Assembly (NCBI GenBank): GCA_902728285.1
Contig: CACVBU010000472.1
Location: 310,001-374,000 of the forward strand
Direction of reading: 5' to 3'
DNA length: 64,000 nt
DNA from: Clytia hemisphaerica
Taxonomy: Eukaryota; Cnidaria; Hydrozoa; Leptothecata; Clytiidae
Shown here: in pieces, positions 33,018 to 45,700 of the stretch
Numbering within the stretch: position 1 is the stretch's first letter
How the letters are laid out: each line of letters begins with the position of its first letter
Position numbers and translations under genes: made by a program
The notes under the pieces: generated by a model
Databases searched by the model: none
What the model was told of the DNA's origin: nothing
What the model saw: the letters and a program-made list of their open reading frames with translations, nothing else

Positions 33018-35734
33018 GTGAATCAATTAAGAAATCCTCTTAATTACGTGATTTTAGCTTCCTAGGATGTAAGTAGGCAATTTTGCAGTTACAATCAGCT
33101 TGGCAAAAATAATACAGTTTGGGTTGAAATAAAAAGAAATTCAAAACTCTTGATGACGTCATCAAAAAGTCCAAATTTTCTATTTATTTTGTAATTTTAT
33201 GCTGGCATCATCAAAAATCTGTTGTTTTTTTAATTTCAGCCAAACAGTTTATTATTACAATTTTGGATGAAGTTTGGAGTATCTTGATGAGTGCATTTTG
33301 GGAAATTTAATTTATATTTTAAAGATTCTAGATTCCCTTGAGAATGGACCAAGTCTGAAATATGTCTGGAAAAATCAAATCATAATAGCCGCATTCTTTT
33401 TCACTGTTCAGCAGATTTCTAATTTTTATCAAGAGATCTTTTTACAGAAACACTATCATTTTTTATTATAGTTATTGAAAAAATATTTGAATGAAAGCAG
33501 AAAGCATAAAAAGAAGATACTTGTTTACTAGCAATTGATATAATTTTATGGCAAGGTATGTTTCAATCTTTTTACGATGTTATTTGGATTTGTCGGTGTT
33601 CTCAGAAACAGACAATCTCTGGCAGATTTTGATGTTATGATCAATTTACAGCCATTCTTATTTTTGTCAGCATTCGGCTATTGTCGACGCAAATGCCGAC
33701 GTAATAGTGCTTACTGTACTTTAGAATCCAGAATTTTTTGCCGACGCAAATAAATCTGAATTAGAAAGGCTGATTTATACTTCAATCTGTGGTGTTTGCA
33801 TAGTTTCTACTCCCCACTAGCCTAAGGGGAGGGGGTCTAAGATTCAAGTATTTTTGTTAAAGGTTTTAGCTTTAACCTAAGACATGGGTAGTAGTATTTT
33901 ATGAAAATGAAATTTTCATCTTGAAGAAAAATAATTCCTTCTCCTGCACTATAATTTCAATTGAACTTTCTTAAGAGAGGAGATCACTTAAAGGGGGTCT
34001 CCCTACTTAAGGGACCCCTCAATAAACTATGATCAGGTGAAAAGGGGCCTCCTTGATCTGTTTTAAATTTAACTTCCTTTCGCTATTCATTACTCCTCAT
34101 TAAAGTAACTCCTTATTAGGGGCTATTTATTATAGCTCCTTAGGGCTGTGCTTGAAAGTTGCAAAAGCCATATTAATGCACACTTAGGGCAGGGTACAGC
34201 ATATTATAAAGACTCAAAGACAAAATATGCAAAATGTTATGGACATATATTGTAAATAAAATTGATTTTTCAAATAAAAATTGGAAATTGTATGAATTAC
34301 CAGCCCAGCCCCCAGTTGGATTACTTAAAACATAGCACCCTCTTTTTGAGGTAGCCCCTAACAATAAAAAGCCCCCAAACAAGAAAAAAAGATTTAACCC
34401 CTCCCCCAATAACTTAAAGGAGCAGGGTATTTTATGAATTTCTATAGATGGGTCAACCCCAGTTTTACATTTCCTCGATTATAATGATGATTTTTTTGTC
34501 TTGTTTTTAGATATCATCATGTTGAGAGGTGATTTTGGGTAAGAATTCTTTCCCTTTCTTAATTTTCTAAATATCTTGTATATAAGAGTTTGTGGTCATG
34601 CTAACAGGATTTAGTATAGAGGTCTTGTCTTAAAAGAACAACTAGGACAGACAAAGAAGTTTTTTTGGCCTACAATACCTTCGATAGTGCCAATCAATCT
34701 TAGTGTCTTTATCTACACGTTTTTTCTTTTATAAGGAACACGTTTATAAGGAACTTCAGGCTGAAAAAGGTCTGAAAAATAAGGAATTGTTAAGGAAGTG
34801 CTCAGGCTGAGAATAAGAAAACAAGTTGAGGAAAAGTAAGAGTTAAACTTGAACTTGTACATATTCACAAAAACCTAAACAAAAAGTTCGAATTATCATC
34901 AAAATATTGATAAAACAACATTCAATAAACGTCTTTTTCTGTATAATATCAATCCTTTAGCACAACATCAAATCAGTCAAAACTTAGCAGCTAAGTGAAT
35001 AAAGAACTCGATAAGGAACGTTGAGTTTGAAATTCTCTGGATCTGCTGGGATCAAAATTTATGACAAAGATTCCAGGGGTACGACCCTTGCTGACCGACG
35101 GGGGTGTGCCGCTGAAGTATGAAAAATAGACCCTACATATGGGACTCGTTTTTTTTTGAAAAAAGTGACCCCTTAATGGGACTGAAATTCCAAAATTTTC
35201 TCAAAATTTTCCATATTTTTATATTCCAAAGCCTCCCAAACAAAAAGTAGTACCCTATGAGGGACTGATTTTTCTATTTTGTTGTTTTTGCAACCCTACC
35301 TGGGACTCATGGAGTTGAAAAAGGTACATCGACCAGCAGCACATCCCTGTACCTCTTTTTGCCCAATTACCCCCTCCCCCTGGGACAAAGATTCTTCGTT
35401 TCATGGCTAAAAAGACTCCATCATAAATTTACTTAGATCCAACACTGAATGATTACACGTTTTTTTATAAGGAACCTTAACTTAGCTCGGGAATGAGTTT
35501 TTCAACGTGTCAATAAAAATAAGGGGAGTTTCACGCTCATAAACCTCTTGTCTTGCAGTATCTTGTGTTATTCTCAGTTTTAAAATGTAACTTTTCTTTC
35601 TGATTATTTTAAGAATGAATATAAAACCTAAAAAAAAAATTAGATTTTTGAGTATTTTCCGTTCTAAGAATAATCTGTCATTATCTAACGTAATCATATT
35701 ATTATTATATATAATCATTATCTTATCATGAACA
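33018..35734. other. intergenic, no recognised gene
   Basis: AT-rich. ACACGTTTTTT followed by TATAAGGAAC occurs at about 34717 and again at about 35456 in the same orientation, recalling the ends of the TATAAGAA MITEs at 39208, 52049 and 52661. A GTGCCGC-containing stretch lies near 35100. I see no coding exon. Confidence 0.4.
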
Positions 35735-36784
35735 TTATCGTTCTATCAATTCTAATGGCGTATAATTATCCTCCACTTTATAAACATACATTGGTAAAGC
35801 TGGTTTGTTATCATCCACCGATGGATCTTGACTTGCTATTAATAGTCCAATATCCACTACTGCAATTTGTTGTGGCCTTTGTTGAAGTTGACGGTTTGGT
35901 TGTCTTTGAATACAATACGTGCTTCCTTTAATCTTATAAACCAATAAAATTATGATAAAAATGATTATTGAAATCACAAGTACTGGAAATATCGGTTTGA
36001 TTTTCATTGATGATGTTTGAGGAACGTTCATTTTTGGTGGTTTTCCACATTGTTTTTCTTGACATGTGGTGTATTTCTGATTAGTATGTACAATGTCTAA
36101 AGCGAACATAACGGTGACACAGACTTGGCAAATGTGATTGATTTTCGAATCTCTGAGACGTATAGTTTGATTCAAGGTCCTTTCTGTTGTAAGGTAATTA
36201 ACTTCTACCCCATGTCTATTAATAAAGTCTGTCGATCGGTTTGTAAATGCGTATAGCTTGTCAATAAATAACAAATCCCAGTTGTATAATTTGACATCAA
36301 TTTCAATCAAATTGTTTTTTAGCTGTGTATGCAATCTCATATGATGGACTCCATGCATACGTGAACATTTTTCATTGAGAATATTTTGGTTTTTAACAAC
36401 TAATTGTTTTGAATTATTGCCTGTTGTTTTTGTATTACCCTCTTTGAATAGTGCAATTGATGTGAAGGGGTAAAGTATATGGGGAACGTCACATTCCACT
36501 TCTACTTGGTCTAAGTTTCTTTGATTGTCCCAGCTTTGACATTCGAACCAGTGTCTCTTCATGTCTATAACACTTGCACATTCTATATGATAAGTGAAGT
36601 TCACTTTAGACATCTTTTTTAGTGTTGTGTACATCGTTATATGTGTCAGGTTGCTTTCTCGGCAATTGAGAAATTCTTGATTAGAAACTGTTAATGTCTG
36701 GCTGAACACGATTTGACCGTAAAACGATACGATATAGAGAAAGCAGAATTGTGATTTGACAGCAGATTTCCATATACTTTTCAT
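35735..36784 (-). CDS. unrecognised single-exon type I membrane protein
   Basis: A 349-residue open frame from ATG (36784-36782) to TAA, with no intron. A hydrophobic N-terminus (about 1-29, FCFLYIVSFYGQIVFSQ) looks like a signal peptide. The extracellular part (about 30-263) has nine cysteines (41, 69, 82, 98, 140, 219, 222, 241, 246) and five N-glycosylation sequons (45, 62, 123, 182, 205). A strong membrane segment follows (about 264-285, PVLVISIIIFIIILLVYKI). The tail is about 64 residues with a DIGLLI acidic-dileucine type motif and YTPL, a YxxPhi-type sorting motif. It resembles a small cell-surface receptor. I do not recognise the family; a cytokine-receptor-like ectodomain is only a guess from cysteine and sequon density. 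Neighbours give no clue. Confidence 0.75.
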   Translation of the reverse strand: MKSIWKSAVKSQFCFLYIVSFYGQIVFSQTLTVSNQEFLNCRESNLTHITMYTTLKKMSKVNFTYHIECASVIDMKRHWFECQSWDNQRNLDQVEVECDVPHILYPFTSIALFKEGNTKTTGNNSKQLVVKNQNILNEKCSRMHGVHHMRLHTQLKNNLIEIDVKLYNWDLLFIDKLYAFTNRSTDFINRHGVEVNYLTTERTLNQTIRLRDSKINHICQVCVTVMFALDIVHTNQKYTTCQEKQCGKPPKMNVPQTSSMKIKPIFPVLVISIIIFIIILLVYKIKGSTYCIQRQPNRQLQQRPQQIAVVDIGLLIASQDPSVDDNKPALPMYVYKVEDNYTPLELIER

Positions 36785-39207
36785 TCTCTATTTTGTGACT
36801 GTAAAAATAAAAAGACGTTATTTAAAGATATGATGGAATTGAAGCCATGTAACCCATACATTTTAAGCGTGAATGTTAATGATACAATCAGACCTTCTAA
36901 CATCTTAATTATACAGTGGAGTTTCTTTATCTCGAACCTCTCTAATTCGAATGTCTCCTTAAAAGCTCAAAGAAGTTTTCTCGACCTTTCAGTAACAATG
37001 TCTCATAAACCTTACTCCATAACTCAAAATTTCCTTAACTTGAAAAAATTTGTGTTTCCCGTGCGTTTGCGAGTTATAGAGACGTTGTATAGGTTACAAA
37101 AAGTATTCTCAAGCATTTATTTCGAAGCACTTTCGCCTTCTTCTTCAATCCGCTTTCTCAAAATCATAACCACTTCCCTAACCTTTTCGTCATAAGCACC
37201 TTACATAGGGTCCACCCCCGCCCCAGAAATTTGGGGGACCTAAAAAAAGTGTTCAAAAAGCCAGGTACCTGGCAGTATTCTTAAATTTAGGGGTATTTGA
37301 TATGTTTAGGGGTACCAGCGTTTTTATTAGTGGGGACGGGGGCTGTTGTTTTTATATGTAGTATTTTCCTTGACTAACCCAATTTTCCAATTTTGAATCG
37401 AACTTTTTCAATTTTGAATCGAACCATAGATATCTAAAAATTTTGGAGGTATCAAAATGATTGGGGAACGTAAATTTTTTTGGGGGTACCTGACCCTATG
37501 ACCTTATCTTACTCTATGGAATAATACGTCAGCAAACATCATTTCTTCCCATCTAGTTGAACTAATGCAGAAACTCGTCAATTTCTTTGATTTTAACGAA
37601 ATAAAAATCTTTAGCACAACTTCTTGATACATTTGAATTTCACTGTTGACTGATATTGACTATGAAGAAAGTTTTAACTCTTCTAAACTTATCTGTTTTC
37701 TTTTTACAAAGATCTTCTTTATTTTTTCCCACTAATCAACTGAGATCTCTCGACGACCACAATGCACAGTAACTGTTTACTAAAAAGCACTAAATATAGA
37801 ATATGTAGGAGAAAATATATGTATAAGTGGGGTAGGGAAAAAGTTGGGAAATAGTCCCTCGCGTCCTCATGTCTTCAGTGTTTTTCTAAAGCCTAAATTG
37901 CTTTTTTGAGTGTGACCATTTCATTGATTTTAATATTTCTTTAGTTTATAAAAGACCATCACTGAAACTAAACATAAACTGGACGTGTAACTACACTCTA
38001 ACTAAGAATAATTTGTTGTTTCTTTATTCGGCTGGTATATGTCGCAACACTTGACATAAAAATCGACCAGTCTCACTATGGTGCCAGTGACATTTGGTTT
38101 TAACCAAATGACTAAAAACATGACTAAAAACATGACTAAAAATAAATTAGCTAAATTATATTGTTATTTTTCGTCTGTATTCCAAAAAAACTTCCCCTAA
38201 GCCTTTGGGGCTATTTTTTTTAATGTAAGGATAAAAGAAGTCGATGTTTTGTTTTCTCTCAGACAGGCATAAGGGTTGACATTCGGAAGGTGATTTCTCC
38301 CCTTTACACCTACTTTCAAAATCAACCTCCCCCCTCTCAAACAGGGTTTTTTTATCAAACATTTGCACTACTTAATCTACCTAACCTTTTGAAGGAATCA
38401 TTGGAGGGAACCATTCCCACCCTTCTGTTTTATTTTATCATAGTAGTAGCAGTCTTTTGTGACGGTAGTTTGAAGTGACCCCCAACGGCTATTATTGTCT
38501 AGCACTAAGCCCCGAGGGGGGGTACTAGGGTTGCGAGTTGACGGGGGGGTGCCGCCCGACTTTCGAGCTTTGGACCCTTACCGGGACTAAAAAGAAGAAA
38601 TCAAAGGAAAATTTTGGGAATTTTACGATCCTTAGCGGGACAAATTTGACCAAATTTTGATCTTTCAGGGGATATAAAGTTTATTTTTCCGACCCTAGGG
38701 GGATTGAAGTTTGATTTTCTGATTTTTCCGACCGTTAGCGAGACTTTGGAAATCCAAAAAAGGGCAGCACATACCGTACCCTCCATTTGCCTAAGTACCC
38801 CCCCCCCCCCCCCCCGGGCACTAAGCCGAAAAAAGTAACATTTTCAAAGTCAGGCAGTGTGACTGACTAATCGGGCCGTTTACTTGATGGCTTTAAACAA
38901 TCGAAATACTGTCTCAGGTCTTAGATTACTGGGCCATCCTCATAAAATATCGACTATCTTTACCTATGTGTATGACCCGGTACTTTTGAACTTACCTATG
39001 TGTGTCTATCTTTTTTTTACCAGGCCGAATGTTTCGTTATACATTTATCAGAGAAACTTTAAATTAAGATATATTCTTATACACTTTCTTTTTATCTTGA
39101 AACTCTTGATTTCGAAAATGATTTTTAAAAAGATTTGTTGCTATCATAATAATAAGAGAGAATTCTAATCTGATCTTTAGTCTGTAAAGAGTCAATATAA
39201 ATATATA
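36785..39207. other. intergenic, with weak inverted repeats and a C-run
   Basis: 37203-37502 is bracketed by CATAGGGTC and its inverse, with GGGGTACC-like motifs inside, perhaps a worn MITE. 38798-38815 is a run of 18 C next to GTGCCGC-containing sequence. No convincing coding exon. Confidence 0.45.
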
Positions 39208-39580
39208 CGCTTTTTTTAATAAGAATATCATCTATAAGAATATCAGGGTGAAAATTGGCCAAATCGTAAGAATATCCTAAGAATACCCTCTAGGGTGAAT
39301 TTCACAGAATTTGATAAGAATACAGTCATTTTGTATTTGGTTAACAGAAAAAACTGCTTCCTTTGTTAGAGATCAATTGAAGCTTTGAGGAAGAAATGTA
39401 ATTTTAACCCAAATGTCCACTCAAAAGTTCAAAACTCTCAAATTAATCATTTCTCATGTTTGTAAAAAAGTCAAGTCTAAAAAAGTAAGAATACATTAAG
39501 AATATTTCACCCTCAATTTTGGCACTTTCTTAAGAATACTTGACCCTCATCAAAAGTACACTATTCTTATAAAAAATGCG
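39208..39580. mobile_element. 373-bp MITE, TATAAGAATA family, TA target site
   Basis: The ends are CGCTTTTTTTAATAAGAATA and the reverse complement of CGCATTTTTTATAAGAATAG, flanked by TA (39206-39207 and 39581-39582). Internally AAGAATA and GGGTGAAA/TTTCACCC motifs recur in inverted fashion. Confidence 0.82.
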
Positions 39581-40385
39581 TAGTCTTTTTTGATGAAATC
39601 ATAAAATTTCTCGCCTTAGTAAGCTTCTTTCTACTATAATCTAATACCGAAACTCCCCTCTCAATTATACACTTTATAGATATTCTTTTTGTGACAACCT
39701 TATCCAAGAAGCTAGGAAGTAAAGATTGATATCAAAAACCAGGAAAATGTTACTTTTAACAACCGAAATAGGATTCATGTTAAACTCTTGTCTTTTGTTC
39801 TGTTTTTTTTTGTCCCTTTTTTTTGAAAAGCGTTTATTCCATCTGGTGGATAAAATTTCAACAACGGAATAAAACTTCGTTTTGACATTTTCTTTTTCAT
39901 TTTTTCCAAAAAGGTTGGCCTCTAAAACTTCCTGTTTCTTTCTTCTTCTCATTCCTTCTTCATTATTGTCAGGAAATAGCTGTTTAAATTTTTGAGATTA
40001 AGAATATTAATATATAATAGTTGTAAACTGTTTACTCTTCGACGAGCTAAAAAAACAACAAAGGTATGAATTTTTTTCCAGGTCACTGGTATACTGCTGC
40101 GGAAAGTCTATTTTTAATTTTATTCAAAAACCTTAAACTGCAAAACTCTTAAAAACACTCTTTTTCTTTTGTAAGAACAATGAGGTCAAAAAGTGCTGAA
40201 AGTGAAAGCAGTGAAGATTATAAATATATCTTTTAAAAGATTCCTTCTACGCGGGGGCTGGACTCCATACCCTTTTTTTCTGGATTAAACCTTTAGTTTT
40301 TCTTCCCACAAAATATTTTCTGCTTTAAAATCCCCTTTCTTTCAGTAGCAGTTGCACTAAAAATGATCTATTTTCGAAATAGCCG

Positions 40386-40400
40386 GACTAAAGGGGGGGG
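40386..40400. repeat. G-homopolymer
   Basis: A run of about 13 G. Such runs are sites of likely consensus-length error. Confidence 0.85.
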
Positions 40401-40853
40401 GGGGGTTTGGAAAACAAATTTTAAGTATATTTTTTATGAGCATCATTGCTTGCCAATGTCCTAATTTATATGATAATTTCATATCTTTCGAAAAAGATTG
40501 TTTAGATACGTAATATTCTTCATCGTTAGCCTTTTCAAATTTGTTTTGCCACCACATGGCACTTGTACCCAACAAAATTTTATTCTTCCTCTCGACTAAA
40601 TGAAGGTTAATAACCCACAACTTTAAAAGAAGAGTAGAACTGCCACCATCCATTTTTCAAATGATGATTTTTTTTTGTTATGAAAACATCCCTGAAATAG
40701 ACGTAAAGAAAAATATTCTTCTTCTTTCTTGCAAAACAAAAATTTCTTCATAGAAATTGTTTTTGTTAACAAATTGATGTTGTTTGTTTCAATTTTCTCT
40801 CCCTGGTTTTTGTATTTTATTATCTTCAGATCTCTCATCTCGTGATTCTTATA

Positions 40854-41179
40854 CAGGGTGTCCGAAAAAAAATATTGAGTTCGAACATGATTCTGAGTAG
40901 GTGGTTGTTGCGTGTGTTTAACAAAATGTAAGAAAATATATACCAACACATTAATAGTTTTTACAACAGTCATCATTATGATTAAAAAGAATTTCTTTTT
41001 CATGACGTTAAAGTTAGTGAGAATTGTTTTTTGTAAAAGTTGTTCATAAAAGATGTCTCATGACTATAATATGACACACAGAAAAACTTTGATAGACATT
41101 GCAAATTTAGTGAAACACACACAAGAACTTTCTTTCTATAGAAGTGTTACGACTCGATACTTTTTTTCCGGACACCCTG
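40854..41179. mobile_element. 326-bp mariner-type MITE
   Basis: The ends CAGGGTGTCCG(A/G)AAAAAAA and the inverse are flanked by TA (40852-40853 and 41180-41181). TACAGGGTGTCC is a typical Tc1/mariner-type terminus. The interior is A/T-rich with no transposase; open frames across it are incidental. Confidence 0.85.
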
Positions 41180-41181
41180 TA

Positions 41182-42650
41182 TAACTATACGGGTTTGGAA
41201 ATAATCTTTTAAAGAAATTTGAAACAAAACAGAAAAATAAGTCTACAAAATAAGGGAAGTTCTACATGCACCAGCAAAATCGAAGTCTTGCTCGCTTTTC
41301 TGGGCTTCTCGAAAGTTTTTATTAATTCTTTGCTGCTAAGAAAGCTGGATCCCAAGCTTGAATAACGGAAATTTAAGTTTATATTGAGCACAATATCATT
41401 CTCAATTTATTTAGTATGACAATGTTTAGGAATCCATTCTAAAACATTCCACCATTAGTTTTGGTTAAATCTTAATAATACTATAAGAATCCCCCCATCA
41501 GCAGGAGCACGATATCCTTGTGTAAAGTGTGTATATATGGATACATGTTGTAAGATGTTTTTCGGAATAAAAATACTTAGCCTGATTTCCTGGAAATTGA
41601 AGATAAAACTTTCACAATATTGAAGGGTGTTACTTCCTTCTTTAAAATTTCATCAGATGATATCCTAAATGTTTCTATCCTTCCGTTTTCTGAGCTCAAG
41701 GTGTGGCCTACTGATATCATATCCTAGCCTATCCTGTCTTCAAAAAAATTGATTAGCTATGTCTAAAATTTCATTCATTTTTGACAGCTTATCCGCAATT
41801 TTGTACTCCTTACTTCGGAAGTTCACCAGGTTAGCAAGGGGACTTGTATATCTAAGCCAAAAATAAAAATGACGTTTCTGGCACCCTTGCAGGTTTGGTC
41901 TAAATTTATTTAAATCTTAACCCTTTGAGGGAAAGGAAATCTTCAATTTTTGTGATTTTTAAGCCACTTCTCAGAGGGTAGACTTTTTTTTTGTAGCACT
42001 TTTAGAAAGATTTTCGAGTTGTGATGTATGCATGTAATAGGTTATTTCATATAGATGAACAATTAAAATATAGAATAAATGAACAATTTAAATTTAGCAA
42101 GATGAAAAGGTACCCTTATCGCTCTCACATACCTGGGTTTTTAACTAAGACGTTCTACTGACAAATAAAAACTGAATTTCAAACCTTGAAAAATTCTAAC
42201 TTCAAAAAATTTCAACTTCTCCCAACTTGTGCCTACTACGGATTGCTATTATTATATTGGGTGACTTACTTACACATTTGAAATACAATATACTCTCAAT
42301 ACCATTACAAGCGGAAGATTGATCTTTATCCTTCATTTTTCTCTTATTGAAGAACAAATAACTTTATAAATTAAGATGGGCGAAACACAAAGAGGCAGAG
42401 AGGATATACATTTTTATCTCTGCAGATTTAAAGTTTTTTTCGAGCTCTCTGCGAGCTCAGAAAATTACGCAACGAGTCTCCATTATACAAAAAGAAAATC
42501 TAAAAAAATCACCGTAAGAATAGAGCAAAAATGGTAACGGTTTCACACCGTTAACTCTACCGAAACAACACTGTGTTTTTCGCCGTTTTTTTTCACGTGC
42601 CTTGTAATCAAAACAACCCAACTGCATCAATATTCAGCATCAGCTTTAGA
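41182..42650. other. intergenic upstream of OPA1, probable promoter region
   Basis: No gene seen. A CACGTG E-box lies at about 42595-42600, roughly 50 bases before the proposed OPA1 ATG; whether it is used is unknown. Confidence 0.4.
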
Positions 42651-42715
42651 ATGCTCCCAAAGAAACCAATGTTATTAAATTTGATTCGCTATAAAAATAT
42701 TAATTGCTCAGGATT
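42651..42715 (+). CDS. OPA1: OPA1 proposed first coding exon (mitochondrial presequence)
   Basis: The ATG opens [20 protein letters not shown], basic and hydrophobic with no acidic residue, as expected for a mitochondrial targeting peptide. A GTAATT donor at 42716 leaves two bases of a split codon, and the next certain exon (43159) needs exactly two, so the phase fits. No other upstream ATG exon with this phase stood out. It remains a prediction without transcript support. Confidence 0.6.
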
Positions 42716-45700
42716 GTAATTTTTGTATTATTCTTTTTATAACAAGAACATTGTATGATTTTCATCACATAAGCCTCGACTACTCAAAGAAGAGAGAATT
42801 TTCATTTTTTCTTATGGATAAAAAATATTGAAACAGTTAAAACAAAAATAAAATTATCTGGAATTTAAGTATTATATTCTAGAGCTAGGTTAATTATCTT
42901 AGTCTTCGATATGAAGATTTTCTTAAGACTAAACAGTTTCTTGGTATGTGATTTTGAGGTTTTACAAATTACCTTTTATTGCAAACCAAAAGTAAATTAT
43001 TTCGGCTGCTAACGACTCTTTGACATGATTTGAATATGTTTTAAAAAGAGATTGTGCTGGGTTGTTAGGCATCTCATTATACATTGTCGGCCCTTTTTAC
43101 GCTAGTCCTTATTGACCGCTAACCTTTTGTAATCTTTTCTCTTTTTTACTCGTTCTAGGAGGGTGGTAGTCAGAGTGATTCGGCAAGCCAAGCATCCACC
43201 ACCAGGAACAACATGTTGCCATCATCAAAGTACACATCCTCAACGTCTCCAAAGATACCAACATCTTCGGCAATATCACCAGAACTTCTTTTTAATCACC
43301 ACAAAACCTTTACACAGATGCTACCCCGGATTCCCCGGCCATCACCAGAACCTATTGAAAGCGCACCAAAGGTTCTCAACGCCTACGTACCAACAGAGAC
43401 GTCACCTAATGATTTTGAGGATCTTAAGGGCTGCTACTAAAATCAGATATATTTTTCTCGGTGCTGCCGGTACAGCTGGAGTTGGAGCGAAGCTGGTATT
43501 GATTTATTTACTTATTTCTATATGATATTTTTTTTCTAATTCGTATGGTAGTCTCAATTTAATCTCTATAGAATTGAGCTATATGTCTTTTGATTTTCTT
43601 TAAAAGTGCCAATCTAATGCCAATTTTTAACTTTTTAATATTTAAAGCCTAGATCTAAAGTTAACATTTTTGAATAGAGGATATTTAAGATGATATGTAA
43701 ACAATAGCGTGCTGAAGAAATCAAATCACTTTCATTTTGTAATTCGTATAACGAACTCTTATCAGGATGATACAGATTTCGAAACCTCACTCTTTCCAAA
43801 CCTGAAAACCAGCCCGCAGGAAAAATAAAACTATATTTCTTTGTACAATACAATCAGTAATTTTTCTTTCCTATTATTACACCTCTTCTTACGGACCTGG
43901 TAGAATTTTTTTCAGCCAGAGGGGGTAAAAATAACAGACTGAAACTTGATGGGGATTGATATTCCAATATTTTTTATGGCTGGGAATTTAAATTCAAGTC
44001 AGAAAATTCAGTGGAGATGGGAAAAATAGTAAAATATTTTGCAGTGAGGATTGGTTTATTTGGTTAATTTCAGGGGGGACAGAGATTGGCGTATAGCTTT
44101 CCACTGGGGATGTAGACTGGAGTCGTTTATAATGCGTGTAATACTAATAATAGCAGACATTGTGGTGTGCCGTGACACTCAGGAGGTTCTTCACCTGCGA
44201 GGACATCCGTTCTCCCGTGTAGTTCGAGTGTCGTGGTATACACCATGGCTCGGCAGCTCGCATCTGCAGGGTTGCAATGTCTGCTTGCGCTGTGATTCCT
44301 ACTCCACCGTGGGTAGGACCCATTCCGATGCATCGGAGGGCATATCTATCTATCTATCTACTAATAATAGCAATACTAATAATAATAATACGGGATTTAG
44401 TTTGTATAAACGACTGGAAGAATCCGGTGTTCCAGCCTTATAGATAAAAGGGCTAGCTACGCAGAAACTTGCGTAGCGAGAAAACAATTTATCAAGCAAC
44501 AACAAACTCTCAAATCGAAATCAACTCAAATGAAAAACTTTCAATACACAAATCCACACATATTTTTTTTCTCAAGAATTATTTTGAGCAGGAAAAAATT
44601 ATAATTACAATATTGACACTTTTCTTTTGTTTGGAGTTAGTCAGTGCACAAAGGTTTCTAGACGACTAAAATTGTTCCATTCATTACTTTTTGCTTTATT
44701 TCTACTATGTATAAACATGGTATAAATTAGTCGTCTGGCTTGCTAGACTACTGGGGATGATGTTCTTGCGAATTTTCCCAGCGGGAAGGGGTTCCAGTGG
44801 GTCTTTGAGAAGGGGGTGTATTATTCCTATCTCTACAGAATGGTGACGGTATTAGATAGGGATGTCAACATTTGACCGACTTACGGTATCTCTTTAAAAT
44901 CAAGTACCGGTGCTTACTCGATTGCAAGTATGTATTCAATCATCTCAATTCTACTTTCTTTGTAGACATATAACAAATGGCGTGACAAATGGTTAGAACT
45001 ACAGGAACAAGTACCACAACTCGGCTGGATCTCTCAATATTACCCTAACGAGTTCATTGATGAGCTACAGCAAAATTTCAATAAAGGTAGATGTTCTTTT
45101 CGTTTGTAAACAAAGCCTAAAATCATACCCAGACATTTTCTAACAAATTACCGACACTGTAGAATATTTAGAGCATTGAACTTAGCCAAGCAGACAGATT
45201 AATTAAGTATAGGCCTGAAAAGCTAGTATATCATTTTCTATCTAAGACTCAACACAAGTTATTTTCTACCTAACTTGACTACGAATCCTTGTGGTTTTCA
45301 ACATTTTAAAATCTACTTTAAAAATGTACAAACATGGTCGCATAAGTGACGGTGTTCTAGGTTCAGATCTACCGCCCGGATCTACTGGTGAAGAACAGTT
45401 CAAACCGGGTGATTGATATAATGTAAACGGGGTTAAAATTCGTCAAAGTGGCATAAGTAAAGGTGTTTTAGGTCCAGATCTACCGGTACAGAATCGTACA
45501 AACCGGGCGGTATAATTTAATGCCAGTGGCAATCTATGGGTCAATACTTGTCAATAATCCACAGTATGATAATCATCCACCAATGACTACTATTTTCCAC
45601 CAAGTACAGATGCTAAAAGAACCCCTTTAAAACCAACATTATATTTGCGAGTAATTTTATATTGATGTAGTCTATTATAACTAGCACCTAACTCTGTTAT

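Noticed and set aside
36830-37195. 121-codon frame facing away from the membrane-protein gene
   Set aside because: No domain, ordinary AT-rich composition, and it ends at a probable worn MITE; not supportable as a gene.
40357-41003. Minus-strand frames of about 100-126 codons
   Set aside because: They run over a G-homopolymer and the mariner-type MITE and have no recognisable domain or splice support.
43213-43440. Second open frame starting at an ATG inside OPA1 exon 2
   Set aside because: It stops before the membrane anchor and does not join exon 3 in phase, whereas the other frame does both.
44051-44443. 130-codon plus-strand frame
   Set aside because: Lies within an OPA1 intron, crosses a microsatellite and has no family resemblance; the GC-rich part may be an unidentified repeat.
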